Assembly: GCF_018131075.1 (NCBI RefSeq)
Contig: NZ_JAFCLS010000011.1
Coordinates: 140,279 to 204,278 of the forward strand
Length of the DNA stretch: 64,000 bases
Source of the DNA: Bradyrhizobium sp. JYMT SZCCT0428
GTDB lineage: Bacteria; Pseudomonadota; Alphaproteobacteria; Rhizobiales; Xanthobacteraceae
Direction of reading: 5' to 3'
Positions 57,322 through 64,000 of this stretch are shown here, one piece after another. Every line of letters begins with the position of its first letter. Within the stretch, counting starts at the first letter, position 1. The notes under the pieces are model-generated. The model was not told where the DNA came from. It did not search any database and worked only from the letters and a program-made list of their open reading frames with translations. Both the position numbers and the translations under genes were made by a program.

Positions 57322-57627
57322 TCACAGCTTGCCCTGTACCTCGCCGCGGAAACCGTAGATCACGCGCTTGCCGGCGAGAGCGACGAGTTGCACGTCGCGG
57401 GTCTGGCCGGGCTCGAAACGCACCGCGGTGCCGGCGGCGATGTCGAGGCGCATGCCGCGGGCTTTCTTGCGGTCGAATTTCAGCGCCGGATTGGTTTCGA
57501 AGAAATGGTAGTGCGAGCCGACCTGGATCGGACGGTCGCCGCTGTTGGCGACCGTCAGCGTCACGGTCTTGCGGCCGGCATTGAGTTCGATTTCGCCGTC
57601 CTGGATGAAGCGTTCACCGGGGATCAT
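57322..57627 (-). CDS. ureB: Urease beta subunit
   Basis: A 101-residue subunit starting [20 protein letters not shown], with [20 protein letters not shown] and [20 protein letters not shown]; all typical. The frame extends further up, but ATG 57627 matches the family start. It helps form the urease trimer with UreA and UreC. A dispersed repeat lies between it and ureA. Confidence 0.96.
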   Translation of the reverse strand: MIPGERFIQDGEIELNAGRKTVTLTVANSGDRPIQVGSHYHFFETNPALKFDRKKARGMRLDIAAGTAVRFEPGQTRDVQLVALAGKRVIYGFRGEVQGKL

Positions 57628-57653
57628 GTTTGGCACCTCGTAACATTTTGCTG

Positions 57654-57740
57654 CGTCATGGCCGGGCTTGACCCGGCCATCCACGTCTTACTCTTGCGTC
57701 AAGAAAGACGTGGATGCCCGGCACAAGGCCGGGCATGACG
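57654..57740. repeat. Dispersed palindromic repeat between ureB and ureA
   Basis: CGTCATGGCCGGGCTTG ... CAAGGCCGGGCATGACG with an inner CCACGTCTT / AAGACGTGG pair. Can form a long hairpin in the ureA-ureB message. Confidence 0.7.
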
Positions 57741-57757
57741 GATATGGAGAACGCTTG

Positions 57758-58060
57758 TCATCGTATCGGCTCATGCACCGTGACGAGCTTTGTCCCGTCC
57801 GGAAACGTCGCCTCGACCTGGATATCGTGGATCATCTCGGGAATCCCATCCATGCACTGCGCCCGCGTAATCACCTGCGCGCCGGCCTGCATCAGATCGG
57901 CAACCGTGCGGCCGTCGCGCGCGCCCTCGACGATGAAGTCGGAAATGATCGCGATCGCTTCGGGGTGGTTGAGCTTGACGCCGCGCTCCAGCCTGCGGCG
58001 CGCCACCATCGCGGCCATCGAGATCAGGAGCTTGTCTTTTTCGCGGGGGGAGAGATTCAT
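57758..58060 (-). CDS. ureA: Urease gamma subunit
   Basis: A 100-residue subunit: [55 protein letters not shown] and [18 protein letters not shown], all in line with the family. Follows ureD by 63 bp containing the 18-bp tandem repeats. Confidence 0.97.
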   Translation of the reverse strand: MNLSPREKDKLLISMAAMVARRRLERGVKLNHPEAIAIISDFIVEGARDGRTVADLMQAGAQVITRAQCMDGIPEMIHDIQVEATFPDGTKLVTVHEPIR

Positions 58061-58087
58061 GCGGGCACTCGAGTAATTGGATCGATC

Positions 58088-58141
58088 TTAGTTGAGCCAG
58101 AAACGTTAGTTGAGCCAGAGACGTTAATTAAGCCAGAGTCT
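58088..58141. repeat. 18-bp tandem repeat, three copies, at the end of ureD
   Basis: Units at 58088-58105, 58106-58123 and 58124-58141 (TTAGTTGAGCCAGAAACG and variants). On the minus strand each unit encodes (R)xWLN and a stop; the rightmost is the real ureD end (RLWLN stop). So the last six codons of ureD have been repeated twice behind the gene. Confidence 0.85.
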
Positions 58142-58960
58142 TGGCAGCGGCACGCCGGCGGCGCGGCCGAGCACGGTCATCATGTCGGCGCGGAGCCGCG
58201 CCGCATCTTGGGCACAGAAGCGCGCCATTGCAAATCCATTCCATGCGGAGATTCCGACCTCGCCACCAAAGGTGTCGGCAGCTTCGCGGATCCGCTCCAC
58301 CACGGCTTCGTCACCCGGCACGATCAGCGCGGTGCCGATCGCGACGCCGCCTTTGGCGATGGCCGGTTGCGCGAGCTTTGCGCCGATATCGCCGTCGAGA
58401 CGGATGGCTTCGGCAAACACCAGCCGGCCACCACGGCGCAGCCGCCAGCGATCGATGAACTCGCCATGCAGCATCTTTTCACCCATCGCGGCGCGGCCGA
58501 ACACCACGATTTCGCACAGCAAAAGCGAGGCGTCATCCGCCAGGTCGATATCGATTCGCCGTGAGATCCGCGCGCGGTCGAACAGGATGGTCTCCTGCGG
58601 CAGCCACGCGAGGTGCGCGCCCGCCTCGACCCTGAGCGCAATGTTGAGCTGGGCCGCAGGTCCTGGCGCGCGATAGACCTTCTCGGCGGCCGCCGTCGTC
58701 AGCGTCAGCCGCGTGCCCTCACCGACCGCAATGTCGATGTCGAAACGGTCGCCGCCGGCGATGCCACCGGCGGTGTTGACGAACACGCCGGAGAGACCTT
58801 GGTCCTCGGGCGAGGGAAACCTTACGCGGAGCGAGCCGGATTCATGCAAAGTCCCGCGGCGGGTGACACCATCCTGCAGCCGCACGTCGAACTTCACCGC
58901 GCCACGGGCCCGGTTGTCAGCGAAAGTCGATGAAGCTGCGCCCGTCGTTTCGGTCCGCAT
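58124..58960 (-). CDS. ureD: Urease accessory protein UreD
   Basis: A 278-residue maturation factor that forms the scaffold for UreF and UreG. Seen: ARGAVKFDVRLQDGVTRRGT, FVNTAGGIAGGDRFDIDIAV, LTTAAAEKVYRAPGPAAQLN, and LAWLPQETILFDRARISRRI. First gene of the urease block, 43 bp after urtE. Its end is tandemly repeated. Confidence 0.95.
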   Translation of the reverse strand: MRTETTGAASSTFADNRARGAVKFDVRLQDGVTRRGTLHESGSLRVRFPSPEDQGLSGVFVNTAGGIAGGDRFDIDIAVGEGTRLTLTTAAAEKVYRAPGPAAQLNIALRVEAGAHLAWLPQETILFDRARISRRIDIDLADDASLLLCEIVVFGRAAMGEKMLHGEFIDRWRLRRGGRLVFAEAIRLDGDIGAKLAQPAIAKGGVAIGTALIVPGDEAVVERIREAADTFGGEVGISAWNGFAMARFCAQDAARLRADMMTVLGRAAGVPLPRLWLN

Positions 58961-59003
58961 CCGTTCCCCAAAACCGGCCGCCGCGGCTCAATCCGTTTTA
59001 AAG

Positions 59004-59699
59004 TTACAGCGCCATCTGGCGGCTGATCTCGGCGGGATCCATCGCACTCCGGTCGCACGCATATTTCACCGCGCCCCGGTCCATGACCGCGAAATTGTCG
59101 CCGAGCTCGCAGGCAAAGTCGAGATATTGTTCGACGAGGACGATCGCCATCGTGCCGAGGCTGCGCAGATAGGATATGGCGCGGCCGATATCCTTGATGA
59201 TCGAGGGCTGAATGCCTTCGGTCGGCTCGTCGAGCAGCAGCAGTTTCGGCCGCATCACCAGCGCCCGGCCGATCGCGAGCTGCTGCTGCTGGCCGCCGGA
59301 GAGGTCGCCGCCGCGCCGGCCGAGCATCGAGTTCAGTACCGGAAACAGCGAGAACACGTCGTCGGGAATATTGCGGTCGTCACGTTTCAAAGGTCCAAAG
59401 CCGGTCTTGAGATTTTCCTCCACCGTCAGCAGCGGAAAAATCTCGCGGCCCTGCGGCACGAAGCCGATGCCTTTTCGGGCCCGCTCGTACGGCTTGAGGC
59501 CCGTGATATCGTCGCCGTTGAGCGTGATCGAACCCGAGGCAATCGGGTATTGGCCGACCATGGCGCGCAGCAGCGAGGTTTTGCCGACGCCGTTGCGGCC
59601 GAGCACGCAGGTCACCTTGCCGGGGTCGGCCTTGATCGAAACGCCGCGCAGCGCCTGCGCCGCGCCGTAATAGAGGCTGATATTATCGACGTTCAGCAT
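59004..59699 (-). CDS. urtE: Urea ABC transporter ATPase UrtE
   Basis: A 231-residue LivF-like ATPase. Walker A GRNGVGKTSL, signature LSGGQQQQLAIGRAL, Walker B KLLLLDEPTEGIQ and the switch His replaced by VLVEQYLDF. ATG 59699 was chosen (MLNVDNISLYYG), four bases after urtD. Powers urea uptake with UrtD. Confidence 0.95.
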   Translation of the reverse strand: MLNVDNISLYYGAAQALRGVSIKADPGKVTCVLGRNGVGKTSLLRAMVGQYPIASGSITLNGDDITGLKPYERARKGIGFVPQGREIFPLLTVEENLKTGFGPLKRDDRNIPDDVFSLFPVLNSMLGRRGGDLSGGQQQQLAIGRALVMRPKLLLLDEPTEGIQPSIIKDIGRAISYLRSLGTMAIVLVEQYLDFACELGDNFAVMDRGAVKYACDRSAMDPAEISRQMAL

Positions 59700-59703
59700 T
59701 GGA

Positions 59704-60465
<762 letters not shown>

Positions 60466-60469
60466 GCGC

Positions 60470-61633
60470 TCACTCCGCCGGGTTCGGTTCGTTGACGCCG
60501 TCTTCGCGCGCCGGACTTTCGGCCATCAGCCGCTTCGCACTCCACGGCTCATACCAGGCATTGAAGGTGCCGATGATGCCCTTCGGCAGCAGCAGCGTCA
60601 CCAGGATGAACAGCGCACCCAGCATGAACAGCCAATACGGCGCCAGCGGACCCGACGTGAATACGGTTTTCGCGTAATTGACCACGATGGCGCCGAGCGC
60701 AGCCCCGATCAGCGTGCCGCGGCCGCCGACCGCCACCCAGATCACCGCCTCGATCGAATTGCCCGGCGCGAACTCGCCGGGATTGATGATGCCGACCTGC
60801 GGCACGTAGAGCGCACCGGCGACGCCGGCCATGCAGGCCGACAGCGTAAACACGAACAGCTTGTAGGATTCGACGCGGTAGCCCAGAAATCGCGTGCGTG
60901 ACTCGGCGTCGCGGATCGCGATCAACACCTTGCCGAGTTTCGATGTCACCACCGCACGGCAGATCAGGAAAGCAATGATCAGCGCCAGGCAGCTCAGGAT
61001 GAACAAAGCGGCGCGGGTGCCGTCGGCCTGGACGTTGAAGCCCAGAATGTCCTTGAAGTCGGTCAGGCCGTTGTTGCCGCCAAAACCGAAATCGTTGCGG
61101 AAGAACGCCAGCAGCAGCGCGTAGGTCATCGCCTGCGTGATGATCGACAGATAAACGCCGGTGACGCGGGAGCGGAACGCCAGCCAGCCGAAGCAGAAGG
61201 CGAGCAGGCCCGGCACCACCAGCACCATCAAGGCTGCGAACCAGAACATGTCGAAGCCGTACCAGTACCAGGGCAGCGACGGATAGTTCAGGAACACCAT
61301 GAAGTCGGGCAGGATCGGATTGCCGTAAACGCCGCGGCTGCCGATCTGCCGCATCAGGTACATGCCCATGGCGTAGCCGCCGAGCGCGAAGAACGCGCCA
61401 TGGCCGAGCGAGAGAATGCCGCAATAGCCCCAGATCAGATCGATCGAGAGCGCCAGAATGGCGTAGCAGACATATTTGCCGAACAGCGCGACCAGATAGG
61501 TCGGCACCTGGAACATCGAACCTGATGGCAGCAGCAGGTTCGACAGCGGGATCAGCACGCCGAGACCGGCGACGATCAGCAGGAAGACGGTCGCGCTGCG
61601 ATCCAGCGAGCGGGTGAGGACATGCGGCGTCAT
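60470..61633 (-). CDS. urtC: Urea ABC transporter permease UrtC
   Basis: A 387-residue LivM-like permease with about ten membrane helices; DLIWGYCGILSLGHGAFFALGGYAMGMYL is the family hallmark, and AGVAGALYVPQVGIINPGEF is the permease-loop motif. Its start overlaps the urtB stop (ATGA). Confidence 0.95.
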   Translation of the reverse strand: MTPHVLTRSLDRSATVFLLIVAGLGVLIPLSNLLLPSGSMFQVPTYLVALFGKYVCYAILALSIDLIWGYCGILSLGHGAFFALGGYAMGMYLMRQIGSRGVYGNPILPDFMVFLNYPSLPWYWYGFDMFWFAALMVLVVPGLLAFCFGWLAFRSRVTGVYLSIITQAMTYALLLAFFRNDFGFGGNNGLTDFKDILGFNVQADGTRAALFILSCLALIIAFLICRAVVTSKLGKVLIAIRDAESRTRFLGYRVESYKLFVFTLSACMAGVAGALYVPQVGIINPGEFAPGNSIEAVIWVAVGGRGTLIGAALGAIVVNYAKTVFTSGPLAPYWLFMLGALFILVTLLLPKGIIGTFNAWYEPWSAKRLMAESPAREDGVNEPNPAE

Positions 61634-63243
61634 GCTTCGATCGCCCGTCCCTTGAGCGCGAACAGGCCGCGCGGCCGCTTCTGGATGAACAGGATGATCA
61701 GCACCAGGATCGCGATCTTGCCGAGCACGGCGCCCGCCACCGGCTCCAGGAACTTGTTGGCGATGCCGAGCGTGAAGGCGCCGACCAGCGTACCCCAGAG
61801 ATTACCGACGCCGCCGAACACCACCACCATGAAGCTGTCGATGATGTAGCTCTGGCCGAGGTTGGGGCTGACATTGTCGATCTGCGACAGCGCCACGCCG
61901 GCGATCCCGGCGATGCCGGAGCCGAGGCCGAAGGTGAGCGCGTCGACGCGCGAGGTGGCGATGCCCATCGAGGCCGCCATCCGGCGGTTCTGCGTCACCG
62001 CGCGCATCTCGAGCCCGAGCGCCGTGTAGCGCAGCATCGCGAGCAGGATCGCGAACACCGCCAGCGTGAAGCACAGGATCCAGAGCCGGTTATAGGTGAT
62101 GGTGATCTGACCGAGTTCGAATGCGCCGCTCATCCAGCTGGGATTGCCGACCTCGCGGTTGGTGGGGCCGAACGCGGTACGCACCGCCTGTTGCAGCACC
62201 AGCGACAGACCCCAGGTCGCGAGCAGGGTTTCCAGCGGACGGCCGTAGAGGAAGCGGATGATGCTGCGCTCGATCAATACGCCGAGTGCGCCGGCAACGA
62301 GGAAGGCCAGCGGGACGGCCATCAGCAGCGAATAGTCGAACAATTCGGGATAGCGGGTGCGGATGACCTCCTGCACCACGAAGGTGGTATAGGCGCCGAT
62401 CATCACCATTTCGCCATGGGCCATGTTGATGACGCCCATCACGCCGAAGGTGATCGCAAGCCCGATCGCGGCGAGCAGCAGCACCGAGCCCAGCGACAGG
62501 CCGTACCAGGCGTTCTGCACCATCGACCACAGCGCAAGATTGCTCTGAATCGCGGAGATCGCGCTGCTAGCAGCCTGCGCCACCGGCGGCGACGCGTCGC
62601 TGCCGAGGCCCGTCAACAGCACCAGCGCCTCCTGATCGCCGCGCGCCTTGATGATGGCGATGGACTCCAGCTTCTCGGCGTCAGTGGCATCCGCCTTGTA
62701 GAGCAGGATGGCGGCGCGGGCCTCGGCAAAAGCCGATTTCGCAGCCTTGTTGGTCTCTTTCGCCAGCGCGCCGTCGATCACCGGAAGCGCAGCCTCGTCA
62801 TGGCTCTTGAACACCTGTTGCGCCGCCGCGATCCGCTTGGCGGGATCGGGGGACAGCAGGGTCAGGCTGCCAAGGGCGGCCTCCACGGTACGGCGCAGGC
62901 GATTGTTGAGGCGCACGGCGGACGCACCGGCAGGCAGGCTGGCCACCGCAGCCCCGGTCGCGGCATCGATGATCTTGCCGTCGGCCCCCGTGACGAAAAC
63001 TTTCTTGGATTCCGGATCGGCCGACAGCCGGCCATCCTGGAGCGCGCTGATGATCGGAAAGGCAAGCGCGTTGCCCGACGATGCGACCAGGCCGACGGCC
63101 TCGTCGGTGTCGGAGAATTCGTCATTGGCGAATTTGGCGACCGCGTCCTCGAACGGACCGGCCAATGCCGGCACGGCGAAGGCTGCGATCAGGAAGGCGG
63201 AAAGAACAAGCGCGCGAAGGCGGTCAAAGACATTGGCAGGCAC
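61630..63243 (-). CDS. urtB: Urea ABC transporter permease UrtB
   Basis: A LivH-like permease with an extra N-terminal periplasmic domain. A signal-like start (LRALVLSAFLIAAFAVPALA) is followed by ~220 residues of helical-repeat type (ALAFPIISALQDGR...PVIDGALAKETNKAAKSAFA) and then eight to nine helices with GVMGVINMAHGEMVMIGAYT and GSGIAGIAGVALSQ. GTG 63243 gives about 537 residues. ATG 63282 is also open but lies inside a strong hairpin, so I prefer the GTG. Confidence 0.93.
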   Translation of the reverse strand: MPANVFDRLRALVLSAFLIAAFAVPALAGPFEDAVAKFANDEFSDTDEAVGLVASSGNALAFPIISALQDGRLSADPESKKVFVTGADGKIIDAATGAAVASLPAGASAVRLNNRLRRTVEAALGSLTLLSPDPAKRIAAAQQVFKSHDEAALPVIDGALAKETNKAAKSAFAEARAAILLYKADATDAEKLESIAIIKARGDQEALVLLTGLGSDASPPVAQAASSAISAIQSNLALWSMVQNAWYGLSLGSVLLLAAIGLAITFGVMGVINMAHGEMVMIGAYTTFVVQEVIRTRYPELFDYSLLMAVPLAFLVAGALGVLIERSIIRFLYGRPLETLLATWGLSLVLQQAVRTAFGPTNREVGNPSWMSGAFELGQITITYNRLWILCFTLAVFAILLAMLRYTALGLEMRAVTQNRRMAASMGIATSRVDALTFGLGSGIAGIAGVALSQIDNVSPNLGQSYIIDSFMVVVFGGVGNLWGTLVGAFTLGIANKFLEPVAGAVLGKIAILVLIILFIQKRPRGLFALKGRAIEA

Positions 63244-63267
63244 TATGCGACCCCGGCGGAAGTAAAA

Positions 63268-63293
63268 GGAAGGCGGCGACATCGCCGCCTTCC
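63268..63293 (-). terminator. Hairpin between urtA and urtB (partial terminator/attenuator)
   Basis: Perfect 12-bp stem GGAAGGCGGCGA / TCGCCGCCTTCC with a two-base loop, followed on the minus strand by TTTTACT. It may end part of the transcripts or protect the urtA 3' end, so that the binding protein is made in excess. Confidence 0.65.
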
Positions 63294-63329
63294 GGTCTTC
63301 TCTTGGAAGTTTCTTCTTGCAGTCAGATT

Positions 63330-63366
63330 ATGATCCTTCGGATCGGGACATAATCCTTCGGATTAG
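63330..63366 (-). repeat. Two small CTTCGG hairpins after urtA
   Basis: GATCCTTCGGATC and TAATCCTTCGGATTA, 11 bp apart centre to centre or nearly so, each a short stem with a stable CUUCGG-type loop. They may stabilise the urtA 3' end. Confidence 0.4.
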
Positions 63367-63373
63367 TCCGGGA

Positions 63374-64000
63374 TCAGGAGCCCTGACCGCCGCACTTGTT
63401 GGTCTTGGTGTTGTAGTTGCCGCACTTCTTGCCAACCCAGTCGCCGATCAGGTCCTTGGAGCCGTCGAGTTCCTTCGACCATGCATCGCCGGCCACCAGG
63501 CCCGGGGTCTTCCACACCACGTCGAACTGGCCATTGGCTTTGATTTCGCCAATGAACACCGGCTTGGTGATGTGATGGTTCGGAAGCATCTTCGAGGTGC
63601 CGCCGGTCAGGTTCTTGGCTTCGATGCCGGGCAGTGCGTCGATCACCTTGTCGGCGTCGGTCGACTTCACCTTCTCGACCGCCTTGACCCACATCTCGAA
63701 ACCGATGACGTGTGCTTCCATCGGATCGTTGGTCACGCGCTTCGGATTCTTGGTGTAGGCCTGCCAGGCCTTGATGAACTTCTCGTTGCCCGGATCCTTG
63801 ATCGACTGGAAGTAGTTCCAGGCGGCCAGATGGCCGAGCAGCGGCTTGGTGTCGATGCCGGCGAGCTCTTCTTCACCGACCGAGAACGCGACAACCGGAA
63901 TGTCGGTCGCCTTGATGCCCTGGTTGCCGAGCTCCTTGTAGAAGGGAACGTTGGCGTCGCCGTTGATGGTGGAGACAACAGCGGTCTTCTTGCCGGCCGA
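63374..64000 (-). CDS. urtA: Urea ABC transporter substrate-binding protein UrtA (3' part)
   Basis: The C-terminal ~208 residues of the periplasmic binding protein, cut by the window edge. Visible blocks are AVVSTINGDANVPFYKELGN, GHLAAWNYFQSIKDPGNEKF, DPMEAHVIGFEMWVKAVEK and HHITKPVFIGEIKANGQFDV. The end carries two cysteines (KKCGNYNTKTNKCGG). First gene of the urea operon; signal peptide lies outside. Confidence 0.95.
   Translation of the reverse strand, partial: SAGKKTAVVSTINGDANVPFYKELGNQGIKATDIPVVAFSVGEEELAGIDTKPLLGHLAAWNYFQSIKDPGNEKFIKAWQAYTKNPKRVTNDPMEAHVIGFEMWVKAVEKVKSTDADKVIDALPGIEAKNLTGGTSKMLPNHHITKPVFIGEIKANGQFDVVWKTPGLVAGDAWSKELDGSKDLIGDWVGKKCGNYNTKTNKCGGQGS

Noticed and set aside
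62191..63333. A 380-residue frame opposite urtB
   Set aside because: Mirror of urtB; no motif.

Overview
The window looks like the chromosome of a Bradyrhizobium-type alphaproteobacterium (Nitrobacteraceae). Supporting signs are a complete fixL-fixJ-frrA-like-fixK2 block whose FixL keeps the haem residues at the textbook Bradyrhizobium numbers (His200, Arg220, phospho-acceptor His291), a divergent phyR / nepR-ecfG general stress locus beside an HWE-type kinase, a urtABCDE-ureDABCEFG urea locus, high-GC codon use, and intergenic inverted repeats with CGTCATTGC...GCAATGACG-type ends common in these genomes.

Region 1 (about 1-32.7 kb) is a low-oxygen / energy-stress island. It carries a P-type ATPase (frameshifted here), three universal stress proteins, two CBS-BON proteins and one CBS protein, a thymidine/AMP phosphorylase-like enzyme overlapping a PRPP synthase, a beta-CASP metallo-beta-lactamase protein, an APH-kinase/P-loop fusion, a zinc alcohol dehydrogenase, Hsp20, phosphoketolase plus acetate kinase, an OpgC-like acyltransferase, a BT1-type transporter, an acyl-CoA synthetase-GNAT fusion, a DUF2892 protein, a phasin, and then the oxygen sensor cascade itself. 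At least eight TTGA-N6-TCAA (FixK/Fnr) boxes sit in front of these genes, so the regulator appears to be encoded next to many of its own targets. The island also contains decayed duplicate pieces: the 3' end of the beta-CASP gene lies next to the intact synthetase, and the 3' end of the synthetase lies next to the intact beta-CASP gene, together with a relic of the ackA 3' end.

Region 2 (about 33.3-43.3 kb) is an integrated mobile element. It has a tyrosine integrase, an excisionase-like protein, a serine recombinase, a terminase-small-subunit-like protein, and one 1743-residue protein joining a 3'-5' exonuclease, a family A DNA polymerase, a probable archaeo-eukaryotic-type primase and an AAA+/SF3-like helicase. 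A quasi-symmetric cluster of four TCAAAATAAG motifs lies just upstream. This is the most unusual system in the window.

Region 3 (about 43.3-52 kb) holds chromosomal genes of mixed type: a secreted small protein, a frameshifted membrane protein, threonine aldolase, two tandem broken TonB-C-like genes, phyR / nepR-ecfG with GGAAC-type promoters, a 27-residue membrane peptide, and a CHASE-HWE histidine kinase.

Region 4 (about 52.1 kb to the end) is the urea uptake and urease locus, all on the minus strand, running urtA (cut by the window edge), urtB, urtC, urtD, urtE, ureD, ureA, ureB, a repeat-flanked DUF559 gene, ureC, two small ABM monooxygenase-like genes, ureE, ureF and ureG. Urea is imported by the Urt ABC system, hydrolysed by UreABC, and UreDEFG mature the nickel site. 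No tRNA, rRNA or CRISPR array was seen. Identifications come from reading motifs and recalled family features; no database search was possible.
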